Of a stretch of DNA of 64,000 bases, positions 23,059 through 50,182 are shown in pieces (within the stretch, counting starts at the first letter, position 1; each line of letters begins with the position of its first letter). A program made the position numbers and the translations under genes. The DNA is from Myxocyprinus asiaticus (taxonomy: Eukaryota; Chordata; Actinopteri; Cypriniformes; Catostomidae): contig NC_059373.1 in the NCBI RefSeq assembly GCF_019703515.2, positions 19,244,281 to 19,308,280 of the forward strand, written 5' to 3'. Under the pieces are notes generated by a model. That model saw only the letters and a program-made list of their open reading frames with translations, searched no databases and was not told where the DNA came from.

Positions 23059-24001
23059 AAGTGAAATAAAACAAATAAAAAATTTAAAGATGTTGTGTGT
23101 GTGTTTTCAGACACCATATTTGAACAAAATCAAGGAATTTTATTCCAATTGGATTTAATAAAACATTAAGATCCGGTTTTAAAATGAAAAGAACTTCAAC
23201 CTTTAAAAATGCACCTTGAGACACCTGCATTCTGTTCTATTCTTTGCACTGCAAGCTTTTTAATGTAAGAACACGTTTGGTCTGAACAGTCCCTAGCTCT
23301 AGAGTACTATCTTATCTGTTAAGTAACCATAGCAATTTCAGTTTATCTGACCCCTTCACTTCTCAGCCCTTCTAAAAAGACTAACATCTTTTAACTCCTG
23401 CATGAATTTCCACGCTGGTTCAGGCTGGTTTAGGATGGTTAGTAAGGGTCTGACTGGTGGACCAACATAGCCATGCTGTTCACCAACCAAAATTGGCTTT
23501 TTAGGCAGCATGGTCTTTCTTGTGAAGCTGGCTGACAAAGGAATTCATTCTGGTTAAGTTAGTTAGGAAGCCTTGTGGGGACACCAGTAAACCAGCATCC
23601 AAAACCAAGGCCATAACCACCATAAACATGGAGGTGGACACGTTTTTCAATTACTTCTTAAATTATTACATTTGGTCTCCCCTAGTCCTGAATATGTGGT
23701 TACAATCTTGTTTAAAAAACAACATATGCTGGTGACTGGCAGTACTGGTCTTTTCAATTGATGATTTTTGTATTGAAAATCAGCAAGAGCAACAAAAACA
23801 ATGCTTTTAGAGGGCCAAGTGGAAAACTTGTGAGGGCGGACAACAAAGTACTCAGATATCAAATGTGAACCCACCCTTCATGAGGGTTCATATCAAACTC
23901 AGATAACAGCAGGGGGTTTGATGCATTTTATAGACACTGTACAAAAGAATGAGGCAATAAATCTAACATCACAAGCACAGTTCTGTAAAGCTGTGATCCT
24001 G
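23059..24001. other. Intergenic, with a GCTGGTT-rich repeat at 23403-23540
   Basis: No gene supported. 23403-23540 is built from ACGCTGGTTCAGGCTGGTTT-like units and ATAGCCATGCTG. Related to 26163-26245 (TCCAGGCTGGTTTATGCTGG, ATAGCCATGCTGG), so it is a dispersed minisatellite-like repeat. Confidence 0.45.

Positions 24002-24056
<55 letters not shown>
24002..24056 (+). repeat. Compound (CA)n(TA)n microsatellite
   Basis: CA units to about 24018, followed by TA units to 24056. The flank 24057-24108 repeats 22402-22446 nearly exactly (ATAGATAATATATAATGCCA, AACTTACAGTAGACTGTCT). Confidence 0.9.
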
Positions 24057-24058
<2 letters not shown>

Positions 24059-24108
24059 ATAGATAATATATAATGCCATATCATAACTTACAGTAGACTG
24101 TCTTGTCA

Positions 24109-24739
24109 GTCTGCTGTAAGTTACAGTATTGCCAGTGCAGTTACAGTGAGGGAATTGTCAGTGTCAAAGCAAAAAGGCCAAGTTATAACTGGGACTAAAT
24201 TCTCAAATTCCTCCTCTGGAATAAACATTGTCAATGCTCCATGTTTACAATCAATATGGTGATGGGAATGATAAGTTCCTGGCATACCACCAGGCAGCAT
24301 TTCTCTATGTACTTAATAGGCATACAAGCACAGATCCTATCTATTTGAATGGAGAAAGCTGAAATCTATCAAACTGTCTGTCAATATTACATTTTATTAA
24401 CTTAGGTCAAATCGGCAATACAGTCTGGTATCATACTTTTTTTTTTTTTTTTAGCTTAAAAAACACACTAAAATGTATTTTATAGACCAATCTAAAGTGC
24501 ATAACATCTGTCAATATTTAATGGGCTAATATAGAAACACTGGAAGTTTTCCATCATAATGAGCTCACTGACACTGTTTGGTGTAACCAGAAGGCTTGCA
24601 GGCTATAAAGCGGTTCTATGACATCCATAAGAGATACCGGATAAAATAGTTGCAAAATACACAGCTTGCATGTTAACTAGGGTTGTCTAAGTAGTGTGGT
24701 TATGAAATGACAATGGACGGTTTAAGGTCAGAAGACGGG
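24109..24739. other. No gene recognised
   Basis: AT-rich sequence with a T-run at 24439-24454. Short open frames only. The left edge contains the small inverted repeat ACTTACAGTAGACTG / CAGTCTGCTGTAAGT at about 24087-24115. Confidence 0.4.
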
Positions 24740-25022
24740 AGTGGAGCAGGATGGTGTTTTATACTGCCTCTCCACAAAGACAGGATAGAACGTCTCAAAT
24801 ATTGGACCATCCCAGGAAATTGGGATGTCTGATCACTCTGATCTTGACATACTGCATGACAGAGTGGCATGATAGCTGCACTCTCTCAAAGTGGAAAGCC
24901 CTACAACAGGAAGTCCAAACTGCCCAGCACATCACTGAAACTCAGTTATCAGCTTCAACTCTCCATATCATCAGACATCCATCCAGTCCAACACAATTGG
25001 CAATTTCCACAAACAGGGTATA
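24740..25022 (+). pseudogene. 3' tail of a LINE reverse transcriptase ORF
   Basis: One frame reads MTEWHDSCTLSKWKALQQ, VQTAQHITETQLSAS, then HIIRHPSSPTQ. This resembles the C-terminal tail common in fish non-LTR elements (pattern KALQ..V.TAQ.I.G..LP followed by I.DPSHP). It is short, and no RT core precedes it, so it is a 5'-truncated copy. The clade (L2, CR1 or Rex-like) cannot be set from this tail. Confidence 0.55.
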
Positions 25023-27999
25023 AAATAGAGCCTAAAAAACAAAAATAAAGTTTTTTCTTTTTTACTTTTTCAAGATGGTCAGTGAAAAGAGATGCTTAAC
25101 CCTATAAAAATGTTGATTGCCAAGGAGGTCAAACTAAATGATATATTAGCAACAAGCTACTATTGGTTCTCACTGAAAAATTGGACGAAATGGGTATTGT
25201 GCCAGTTCCTGTCTTTACCATGATATCTGGTAGAGGGAACAAACACATACAAGCACCAGGCTCTAGAACTGTTTCTTCTTTGCTGTTGGAAGTCTAAACA
25301 CTCATCTCTATGCTTGCATCATCTGACAAAGGGCAAATTCCAATTAAAAGTGATCATTCCTATGCCCTACTCACTCTGAATGAAAGTGCTCTTGATGTAG
25401 GCACTCTGAAGGGAGCATTGTGGAAGGGCCCTTCATGGAAAAAATGAATTTTCTTACTTTTGTTTGGAAAGACACTTCGAGTGGCGTCCCCTTCCTGTAG
25501 TGCCCTTCAAGGGCGCAAAAATGGCGTTTCAAAAATGCCCATATGTTATAACCCTGATTAACCCTCACCCTTCAAATGACCTCTAACACATTTCTATTTA
25601 CTTCACAATTATTGCATTCACTGTCACTGGGGATATCAAAAAATATTGATACACTGATTATCGATTGGCATGATATTTTCTTGATACGTTTTTGAGGCAT
25701 CGATATATTAACATTAGCTGAAATTTTTATTTTAAGCCTAATATTTGTGCTTTCCCATTCATAGTCAGTTGGCCTTCTGTTTAATGTAGTCTGGCGCAAT
25801 AGCTTTGGGAGGCCACAAGGGGGTAATATAACATTTACTGTACTTAATACTAGTGTTTTGACTAGTGTTTTGTTGTGGACAATGTTATGTTTTGGTGGAT
25901 AAATAAATTGGACAGTTTTGAGAAAGGGCAAAAGAAGCGAAGTTTGGAATCATTTCGGATTCTTGGTTGATGGAGTTGGCCAAAATCCCATTTGAACAGA
26001 TATCATGGTGAACTGTAGGTAGCCTATGTGCAGAGAAAGGCAAAAAAAAGAAAGAAAGAAAGTACATCATATAATTGCGAAAGCTTTGAACACGTTACTG
26101 CTGTCTTGTCTACTGCATTTTATATACCACATATTCCTGACAAAAAAAAAAAAAAAACAGCTTAGACTGGTCCAGGCTGGTTTATGCTGGTTTGTTGCTG
26201 GTCTAGCTGGTAGACCTGCATAGCCATGCTGGAGACTAGCATCCAAAATGCATGTGGAGGTCTTTTCACCTGGGACTGCCCACTGATACTGTATGTTACT
26301 ATATTACATGTACTGCTCACAAACCGCATACTCTCATTTACTACACTTTGTATACTGTAACCTTGGAGACGTAAAACCTACCACTCAAATAAAACACTGA
26401 AATGAACTGAAGGTCTAGATCAGCATATAACCACCACCCTCAAACCACTACATGTGCTCACTTTCCATAGCACCAGGATAAGTTTTCACATGACTTTCCC
26501 ACTCAAATTTCCAGAATTGCATAGATATGTTATGACCATGCACAATGAAAAATAAAGAAATAAGGGAAAAACAACGAAACGCGGAAAGTGCCCAGACAAA
26601 GACAGAACAAAGTCCCGGTTTTCCCAATTCCAAGGTGGGAGACAACGATTTATAATAAAATAATAATGATATAAAATGAATAATAATTCCTTTCAAACAC
26701 TGAAATTAATTAATGAAATAATAATAATAATAATAATAATAAAAGTACTATATAACAATGTGGTCTTTCAAAATTTATTTATTTATTGAAAGATTTAGGG
26801 AAATACTTCTTAGAATTTTGTGACTTACACACAGCATGAGCCAAAATAAGGATTCAAGTTGATGGTCTTTTAAAGAGAGTGGACTTCAGCTGACAAAGCA
26901 TTTATAACAGAATATGTCCTGTAGGCACATACCATAATGTCAAGGGTGTCAGGGTCATGTAACTTCTGGGATGGACCGCTACAGCATACCAAGACCTGAG
27001 ACAGCTTGATATAGCAGTCATACCCTAAGGATGCCAAAGCAATGTTTGCAATTATTATATCCCTTTTGGCTTTCCGTAAATTGGTAATTGATTTGCCAGG
27101 TTTTAAAAAATATATATCTTTATATTTGGTACTTACTGCTGCCAGTACATTACTGACTAGACTTATGTCATCTATGGCAAGGCGGGCCAATCAAAGGTCA
27201 TCACAGGTCAACTTTGGCCTGCAGGCCCTAGTTTGGACACCTCCTCAATAGACAGTTGCTTCTTGAAACTATCGGTTATCTGAAAAATCTGTTGATAGTT
27301 GCCTATAGTTTTTTATTCCTTATCAATAAACCTAATCTATACATATATGTAAAACTCTTCATCTGGTGAATACAGTATATCGGCTATAAAAAGCTTAATT
27401 TGGAAAATACTTACATCAGTTAACCACTATTCTGAACAGAGCCTAAGATTATGCAATGCAGACAGGTATCGGAAGAGCACATTTTCTGTGTGTATGTCTT
27501 TGAGCTGGAATGGATATCACACAGCTCTATTTTCAATACAGATTAGAGCTTAGGACTTAATATTTTTCCTACTGTTCATCAATGTAACAGCAGTAATTCT
27601 AACCTAGTGACAACAGCATGTGATGCTTCACATTGGATTTTACCTCAGCAATAAGAAAATGTTCGATCGGTTCCAGACATTCCAAGTTTCCTTGAAGCTG
27701 AAACACAGTATAATTCCCCATTTGTTTGATAAAACATCCTCTGCCTCTCACTTTGAGGAATGTGAGGGATCCTTCATACCAGATGTCTGTTGATACCAGG
27801 AGAAGAGGCAACAGTGAAAATACTGACAGTAAAGGGACCTCTCTGTCCTACGGCTGGCAATGGCACCTATGAGTGTGCCAATATCTAATCGTTTTCGCAA
27901 GGCCAGAAGATAAGAGCTCAGTGAAGACACTCCCTGGCATGGCCCTGTTCTGAAGTTCATTTGAGATGGTGGTGCAAGCATTCAGGGTTCAAAACTAAC
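25023..27999. other. Intergenic, no recognised gene
   Basis: It contains a GCTGGT-rich repeat at 26163-26245, an (ATA)n microsatellite at 26717-26742, a CGATATAT-rich patch at 25630-25710 resembling decayed hAT MITE ends, and at 27185-27245 a GCAGGCCCTAGTTTGGACAC phrase like hAT-type element ends. No exon with acceptable splice sites and a known domain was found. Confidence 0.4.
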
Positions 28000-28270
28000 T
28001 TGTTACTACACCTGCCAATGGCGAGTGAATTGAGAAGCACAAAGTCAAATGATTGCCAGAAGTTTGCAGCTCTTCACTGGTAGTGGTGAACTTGTAGCAA
28101 AACTTTTGCAACAACGGATCATTCAACACCACTGGCAAACACATCTGTGGCAAACAATGAAGAGCTTGCCGCAAAGCTCATTTGCATGTGAACACAATGA
28201 GTGGTGAATTTGCGGCAAGTTTGCCACAGGGGTTTGCCAAACTCTTGAATTTTGGATTACTGTGATTGCT
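28000..28270. repeat. Dispersed fish repeat (unclassified)
   Basis: Sequence rich in TTGCCAGAAGTTTGCAGCTC, TTGCGGCAAGTTTGCCAC and related words, with partial self-complementarity (GTTTGCCA / TGGCAAAC). I recall similar sequence as a high-copy repeat in fish genomes. This was not verified, and no ends were defined. Confidence 0.35.
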
Positions 28271-28389
28271 ATCAGTTGAGGCGGAGCTGTTTTTTCTAAT
28301 GATAAACAGTAGAATATATTATTAGCTTCCAATATGTCTCACATTACTGATTCATGCACATTGCTTAATTTTATTCACATTACTGTAAA

Positions 28390-29035
28390 TTACCCCGTAT
28401 AGAGTGGGGAGTGTACATGCCGAGTTAGCTGAACTGCCGGACCTGCACCACTGACCCCCAGAGTGAATTAGTCGTGACACCAAGAGATTGAAGCACACAT
28501 GGCGGCCGACGGGCCAGGAAGCCGGGCTGCCATTCCCTTAAGCACTGTGGCCCAGGGAAGCAGAGCTGCTCAAGAGAAGCCACCGGCCCTCGCGCCCCAG
28601 ACCTAGTATGGTAGTTGGTATGACCGCCGGACGCCCGGACCCCCGGACCCCACTCCCCTGGACCAACCCTTTCGGACAGTCCCCCAACCTACACAAAGCC
28701 CCATTGCACAGCGAGGAGGCCAGATTTCCCCTTTGTTTGGACACTTACCCCCCTGAACACTTAAATGCCCCTTATTTTTATTATTTTTTCTCCGTGGCCT
28801 GACACCACACCCACTGTGTCTGTCTCTTACACATCCTGTCACAGTGGTGGAAAATGCGGGTAATATTGTTAGCGGAGATGGCGCAGTTGGGCACCAACAG
28901 TTATGTCACTCGCCCTCCCTTTCGCCGGTTAGGTGGAAAAACCTGGAGCGGGACAGAGAATCCACAGGGCAGCCTGCTAACCACCAAAAGGGTAAATGCC
29001 ACTTAAAAAGTATATACCCTGCAGTTGGGTAAGGC
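28390..29035 (+). mobile_element. Probable LTR fragment with primer-binding site
   Basis: A GC-rich block in AT-rich surroundings: 28390-28845 is LTR-like, with an A/T-rich poly-A region (CTTATTTTTATTATTTTTTC, 28771-28790) near its end and CATCCTGTCACA before TGGTGGAAAATGCGGGTAA (28846-28864). The latter resembles fish gypsy primer-binding sites. Sequence to about 29035 would be the start of the internal region. No gag or pol frame was found. Confidence 0.4.
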
Positions 29036-29044
29036 TGTCATGTT

Positions 29045-29167
29045 TAACCCATAATTTCTCTGTGAACCACCAATATAGCATGATAGCAACACCTCAGCAA
29101 CTGTATAGCAAAGTGCTAACAATTACTCAGAACACCTTAACAAACGCATAGCAACACCCTGGCACAG
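29045..29167 (+). repeat. Short repeat with ATAGCAACACC units
   Basis: Several imperfect units of the form ATAGCAACACCTC / AGAACACCTTAACAAACGC / ATAGCAACACCCTGG. A minisatellite-like dispersed fish repeat; no function inferred. Confidence 0.45.
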
Positions 29168-31684
29168 GCGGCAGATTTTTGCAAAGGCAAGCAAACACCA
29201 AAGTTTCTTCAGAAAATGTACAAATCTAGGTGTTTTCTGCCATTATAACTAATTATGTTCAAGTAATATGTGTAATCTGGACACTGTAATGTACTTGTCA
29301 ATGAAAACTGAAGAATTTTTTTTAATCATTCACTTGGAGAAGACAGTCATTGACACAGCATGACTTTCACATAGTATTGTTCAACTCTGCCCTGTATTGC
29401 TGGGATTGAGGACAAAACTATATGAATCAGGCAAAGTGATTCAGCCAGAGGCAGTTGAACAGATCCTTACAGAAGGCCATTGATTACTGATAAATTAACC
29501 AGTAATCCATTCCTATCAACATAAAAAAGTGAAAAATAGTAAGGATCAGGAAGGGGTTGAGCAGACAGTGACTCAGAGAGGAACAGGTCTTGCCTTGCCT
29601 GAGCCTTGCAGCTGGTCTGATGACAGGGATCATTCCCAATTGATCTTCATTCCAAAGCTGTGACTTCCACTGACCTGTATCTCCAAACACCATTCCTGAT
29701 GACTAATGAGATGTAATGGGGAAAAGCTGTCACTAAACAATGTGCGCGCAAGTGGAAATGACACTGATAGTAATGACTAATAGTTTTCAGTTGTTCTATG
29801 TGTGGATGCAGTCATTGTGTTCTGGATGTTTATGTAGTGGCCTTAGGAACTAAAACAAGTCAAAAAGGAGCAACACCAATCAACATCCATATTTCCAGTG
29901 GGATACATTTCTAGTATATTTTTTTTTTTACCAGGAGGATTTTAAATCTTTTCAACAAGGGCTCTTACACAACTCTTGATTATATAATCTGTGATTATAA
30001 CAACATGTTGGTGTGATGTCAGCATGGCATGCATGTTGCAATCCTGGCCGACCCAGCTGTGTAGATCTGACCCATGACACACTCGGGGTCCGAGAAGAGA
30101 ATGGTCAGCTCCCACTCTCCTGGCCAGGGAATGGAGGTTGAGTAATAAAGGAGATGAGAGCTGGTGGGCACATGTTTAGTACTAAAACATACTTCAGACA
30201 ATTTGCCAGAAAAATACTGTGGAACACATGGAAATATTTGTAAGAAGATTCCCAGAAAAACAAAACCGTATGGGCTGTGCTCAATTTAAAGAAAAGGATA
30301 TTGCTTAATACAAGCGGTTGTACCAACACAAAGCAGAGGATTATGAAGTGTGCTGTACCTGCAAATAAATTAAAATAAAACAATGTATAATGTTAGTATT
30401 TTTTCAACATTACAGGACTTGATAATGTTTAATGTTACCTAATGAGATTTAAGTTAGGAGAGAGACACCATCACTCTGAAATTCATCCATTTGTCATAGT
30501 CAACATGAAATCAAAATGCACCATATTTAGACAGAAGCCCTGAACCACAAGGTGAAAAAACGTTTTTTTTTTTTTTGTTCCCGGTGTTGTTGTAAACTAT
30601 TCATCTTGGCACATTATTTCATTTTTTTCATTTGTTTTTCCTCGGCAAACATGTTTTCATGTTGACTTTAAAAGCTTTGGTAAAGAGAAAATTAAGGGCT
30701 GTTTTTCTGAGCGTTGAGTTCTTCTGTCAGGATATATACTATTTTACAAATCGCATGAATGCCATATACCATGCAAGGCATTTGCAAACAGGGAGGGCTG
30801 GAATGTTGGAAGAAGGCCCAGTCTATGTTTATAAGCTGGATGGTATTCCTTGAGAGAATACTATGGAATCTTCAATAAACATTGCTTTTCAGAGGCACTT
30901 CTGGATATCTAATATTACTCTTTTCTAAACAGAATAATTCTAGGTATGGACAATCGTTGGTTGTGTTTGTGAAGAAAATTCAGAGTTCATCAGGTTTGAA
31001 GAGACTATTTTGAGTAGAAAAGCAAATTACATCCAACACAAAGATGCTTGCCCACTGCTATAATGTGTGACAGGAGTAAAATATAAAATGACAGTTTTGT
31101 AATGACTCCCAAAGACATTATCCATTCAGATGATCATACACTGTATGCACCTGAATCAACTAACACTGGTCGAACTGGACCACAGTAATGGACATTATCC
31201 CTAAGAGAGCACAACCTTGATTCTGCTGGCAGGATACAGGGGAACACTGATGCAGTGGAAAAATAGCTATAACTGTCATGACCGGATAAAGTCAAAGCTT
31301 ATAATGAAGCCAATTAGCCTGTAAATGAATGACCAGGACTCTGAAAAGAAGACCATATGTGCTGGATGAGTGTGAGGACTCTGATTGAGTGGGTCATAAA
31401 TTCAAAAGTATTACATTGTTTTTTTACTGTTACTTTCAAGTGACCAGAAAACATGGATTGTTATCAGGCACCATGATGAGTCACATAATAAAAATAACTT
31501 CGGTAAGAGTAATAAAATGTATACCAATGACATGGAAAGGAACTAAGAAAGAAGGTATACTAAATTAAAGATAAAAGAATTGCAGTGAAAAACTATATGT
31601 AAAAGAAAATATGAAAAGATATATAATATTTGAACATAAAGAACATGATAAATGATCTCTGAACAAATTTGTACACACTCAGAG
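29168..31684. other. Intergenic, downstream of gatad2b; no confirmed gene
   Basis: No repeat or gene was confidently assigned. The minus-strand frame at 30019-30125 has GC-rich third positions and is discussed as a possible orphan exon. The remainder is AT-rich with a T-run at 30563-30576. Confidence 0.4.
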
Positions 31685-31700
31685 ATAAACTGTTCCATCC

Positions 31701-31706
31701 TTTATT
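31701..31706 (-). promoter_or_regulatory. gatad2b: Candidate polyadenylation signal AATAAA for gatad2b
   Basis: On the minus strand the hexamer AATAAA sits in GTTTAATAAAGGATGG, with cleavage expected about 15-25 bases further on, near 31685. It is the most distal plausible signal before unrelated intergenic sequence. Several other A/T-rich hexamers occur closer to the stop codon, so use of this one is an inference. Confidence 0.4.
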
Positions 31707-34700
31707 AAACATAGCTTGCAAGTGATAAATATTACAAAGTTATTTCCTCCAAAATTAGCTTATTCTTTTTTTCAGTCAATGCATAATTGTTGTTAATCAA
31801 CCGGCAGTAATCAAACAGCATTTTTTTTCCATCTCCATTTTAGACAGTTAAATATCAAGGATGTGCAAAAGGTCTGGATTAAATGTTCTAAATGAAAATA
31901 AAAACTTGACAAAAAGCACTTCTTTTCCTTGACTAAAATCAATAATTAAGCCAATCTCCAGTACTTCATTTTTTTTTTAACTGTACACTTTTAAGGAACC
32001 ATAGTTTTCTTTTACAAACGGATTTCAACATATTGCCATTTGCTTCAAAATTCAAACTGGGTAAACTGCAGCTAAGTCTATTTAAAAATATTTTAAATTT
32101 CACATAAATTTTTCAAAATCAAACAGAAATGACCAAAAACCCTCTCTCCCACTTCAACAGAATTAACCTGTACTTGCAAACGAATAACAAAATCAGGAGA
32201 AAAAAAAAATAATCTCAGCAAAAGAATGACACAAATGAAAGAGCAAAACAATGCTAAATATCACATGGTGGAGAGAAGTAAACCCCAGCGCTAGAACTAC
32301 AGAAAAGCTGATTGTCCAGTCAGAGAATTATGGACAGTGAATCCATGAAATGAAACTTGAAAAAGCATATCTAATAATGTAACAAACCTTAGAATCAATA
32401 CTTGCATGAGTGCAAAGTGTCCATCAATTTTTTTGTCTTATGATTTAAAGGCTGAAGGCAATAAGCATTGGAACAGTCAAAAACAAACGGATAAAGATTT
32501 TTTCCATCGTATACAATGTATACAATTTTCCATTAAAAAAAGAAATAAGAGCATTGTGATTTTTTTTTTTCTAAAAGAGCGAAAAAAAAAAAACTGGGAT
32601 ATATTGAAGAAAGTTTGTACTGTAAGCAATACAAAAACAAAACTTGACACGATCTCCCCTGTAGGGTAAACTGCACCCAGTAATTTCACTAAATGTAACA
32701 TTACTGAGCATTTTACATTTATGATGATTGCTTTGGATTTGGTCAAGAGAGGGGTAATACTGTCAAATGTTTCATCCAGTCCATTTCCTTTAAGACCAAC
32801 ATTTTGTGTGGGACATCTCAAAGAAAGGAACTTATTCATTGAACAGATACATAACTTCAATGTTTGAAATAAAAAGAAAAAGAGGTAACCAAATAAGTAA
32901 CATTTGTCTCATCATGTGCCAGTCCAAAGACTACAGAATGGATCAAGTGCTCCACCAGAACAATGAAATTTTCTTCTGCAAATACTACATACTACAAAAA
33001 CGTACAGCCGGGGAGAAAATGCATCTAAAGAGCTCATTCAAAAACAAGAGAAGTATAATCCCATACATTTTGCACATTTGTTACACAATAATACACAGTG
33101 ATCACAAAACGAAATGACAAGCTTCACAATATTCATGGCTTTTTGTTTGCTTTTCTACACAATATACAACCATTTTAATTTCATTTCATTATTTTTAATT
33201 CAAGGGAGAAAAAAAAGCATATGTACAATAAGTCAGTTTTACGTCTGACCTAGCAAATATTGTGTCATCATCTGTTCATAATTTTTTTTTTTTTTATTAA
33301 ATTTGATTTTTTTTCTCCTTTTTTCTTTCTTTTATTTTTATTTTTTAAGAAAACGGCTGAAATTAAACAAGCAAACAAAATGGAACTTAACTGAGGAGTC
33401 AAAGGAAGTTAAACTTCAGAATTCCAACTTTCTTGTAAATATGAACACAGGTATATGGATCCTTCTAATATAGTCTGCAAGAGAGAGCAGGAGAGAGAAA
33501 TTAGTTTTACTATAAACACCCAAAGTTCATTTTAAAAGAAAACAAAAATCATAATATTGGACTAAAGGTAAAAATCATCCCTTTAAAATCATCAAATACT
33601 GAACAGATTGACAAAAAGGGATTGACTCATCATATTTACCAGACAAAAATAATGTAAACATCCTATCGTCTAATATTGCACCTGTAAATTTAATCCAAGG
33701 TAGCTTCAAAATAATTTTGTTCAAAGGTTGCATCGTTCTGCCACAAATCAGTGGCATTATATAGGACACCATTAACAAAAAAACAAACAAAAAAAAAAAC
33801 AATTCCAATGATCAGTGTTTATACACATGAGCAAAAGACTGCTGTGCACAGATGTCTTTCCATTAATTCACCACTTTTAGAAAACATTTTAAAACTCTAA
33901 CACATACATTGACCTGGATGGTAGACCTCAAAGTGATTTCCAAAAGTGTCAACCGTGTCAAATGCTTAGGATGGAAAAATATAAGTGCTTAACCTTTTGT
34001 CAACAAGCAGATCTTAAAACCGTAGATTTGTCATCTTTATAATCATCTCATGACCCATGTCACAGAAAATCGGAGAACTGTCCAAGAAGGTCTCTAACAG
34101 GAGTTGATGATAATGCATACTAAATCTGACCAAGAATACAAGCCAAAAAGAATGCAGAATTCTCCTGCACAAAACCACTTAATCACTAATACTGCATATT
34201 GACTAAACACTGCTTGTATTGTCACTATGGACACCATTCAAACGGAACCACCTGATTGCCACCAGGAAATCTTACATGACTTCTGAAACAAACATAAGCC
34301 TATAATTACTGTACCATAACTTGAAATTAATCATTTCAACTTGAGGTCGAAAGGAGAAAAAGCAGGTCTCTTTTGAAAACATGAAATTCACTGCACAATA
34401 CACAAAATTATCTTTCTCCAAACTCTCTCCAAGACATCTGATGGCATCCATACCTTAAAATCCTGTGAGTTGAAACATTATTGTCCTTTTTTTTCTTTTA
34501 CCATTTTTTCAATTATTAAGAAGAAAAAGTGCTCCTCCACAACGAGGCATCTCATGTGCATTGCTTTAACATGATGATTGATCCTTGTCAATGCCTTCTG
34601 TTAAAACTCACACTAACAATCTATGCATAAACCATATTTCAAATAATTCCACCTGTTAGCCATTTCAATGATTATCGTCTCCCGTGGCATTGTACCTTTC

Positions 34701-35388
34701 AGATACATGACCATTTTGGATGGAGACGCCGCCTAAATAAAATAATCAAGAACATCAAATAAAGACAGGGAGGGGAGAAAAACAACAACACCCAAGCAGA
34801 AACAAAAAAAAAAATTATCAAAATGAATCCATGGTGATGAAACTCTCCAGCTTCATTCTTTGCGGTGCAGTGAGACACGATGTTGCCACAAAAGAAGCTA
34901 TTTGACAAGTTAAATCACTGAATCCTTTGAAAGAAGGCATTTGAGAGACATGGGAGATCCTACTTGTGGCCACATACATATCAACGTTAAGCAAAGTAAT
35001 GGGCCTCAAATTTTAGTTTCTTCCTGTACATTCACCAGCAGGGGACTCGTCAGTGCCAGTGCAGGTCCTCTCTGCGCTCTTCCCTTCTGATGGTGTAGCC
35101 CATTTCAAACACACTTACATCCATTCCTCTGTGTGCAGTACATCATCTACCATCAGTCTCGATCTGTTGATAACATTGGGTGTTCTGTATTTGTGTAGCC
35201 TTCTCAAGGCAGAAGCAACAATGACCAGATCAGCACCACTGTGCATTGAGGATCAATCAGATCGATGTACATGAGTCTGTCTCGGTTCTTCTGAACCCAT
35301 TGGTAAAAACGTTTCTTGTCGGAGGACTTGCAGTTTCAGATGTGTGACGCTTCAAAGATTCATCTCTCTCAGATAAGAACATTTTACT

Positions 35389-35673
35389 GGAATAGATCAC
35401 CCAAAAGTGAAAATTCTGTCATAATTTCCTCGCCCTAATTCTTTTTCCAAAATGTTGTTTCTTCAGTTGAACACAAAAAGCAGAATGTTAGGGACCGACA
35501 GCCACACTCACCATTCACTTTCATTGTATGAAAACAGGATGCAATGAAAGTTGATGGTGACTGAAGCTAACATTCTACCTAACATCTCTTTGTGTTCCAT
35601 GGAAGAAAGTCATACAGGTTTGGGATGACATGAGTGTGAGTAAAATATTATAGAATTTTAATTTTTACCTGAA
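35389..35673. mobile_element. TTAA-type MITE, copy 4, in the gatad2b 3' UTR region
   Basis: The left AATAGATCACCCAAAAGTGA and the inverted right GACATGAGTGTGAGTAAA, TTTTAATTTTTACCTG are diverged ends of the fold-back family. The interior CCATTCACTTTCATTGTATG and ATGAAAGTTGATGGTGACTG form complementary arms. If the 3' UTR extent is right, the mature mRNA would contain this hairpin-prone segment. Confidence 0.65.
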
Positions 35674-36206
35674 GATACAACATGAGAGAATGGTGTCTAA
35701 TTTGACACTTGAGGGAGGAGGCTTTAAATGAAGAAAAAAAAAAAAAAGAAGAAGAAAAAAAACAACACATTAAGTGACCCTGCAATCTGGTATCCTCCCT
35801 CTAAAAATAAATGTAAAAAGGGCAGGAAAATAAAAAGATGCAAAAACCACTAAACCTACTAATAAGTGTAATAAGAGTAACTGTAACAGAAGCAACAATA
35901 ATACTACTAATAATAACTGTGATAAAAATAGAAGTAGCAATAACAACAGCAATAATAAGTTGAGATAACAATAAAGAGCTTTGCTATAGTAGGAAACCGA
36001 AGTTTGAGATGCACTGACAGTCTGGTGTTTATAGTCTGGCTGATTGAGCTGTTCTTATGGGTTAGTTGGGTAGGCACACGGACAGGCACTGCATGCGATG
36101 GGGTGATGGTGTGCGTGTGTGTTGGGGAAGCGTGGGCAAGGGGGTGTTCTGATGTAGAACAGAGGAGTGGTGGGGCATCCAAGGGGATCTGCAGTCCTGT
36201 CAGGGC

Positions 36207-50182
<13,976 letters not shown>

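Larger units (their letters stand above)
31685..36206 (-). other. gatad2b: Probable long AT-rich 3' UTR of gatad2b
   Basis: Downstream of the stop the minus strand is AT-rich and lacks other gene signals for about 4.5 kb, with many ATTTA-like and T-rich tracts (for example around 33290-33350). A polyadenylation signal lies at 31701-31706. Mammalian GATAD2B mRNAs also have multi-kilobase 3' UTRs, so the length is plausible. A MITE relic (35389-35673) would lie inside it. The exact end, and whether a shorter form ends earlier, cannot be seen without transcripts. Confidence 0.45.
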
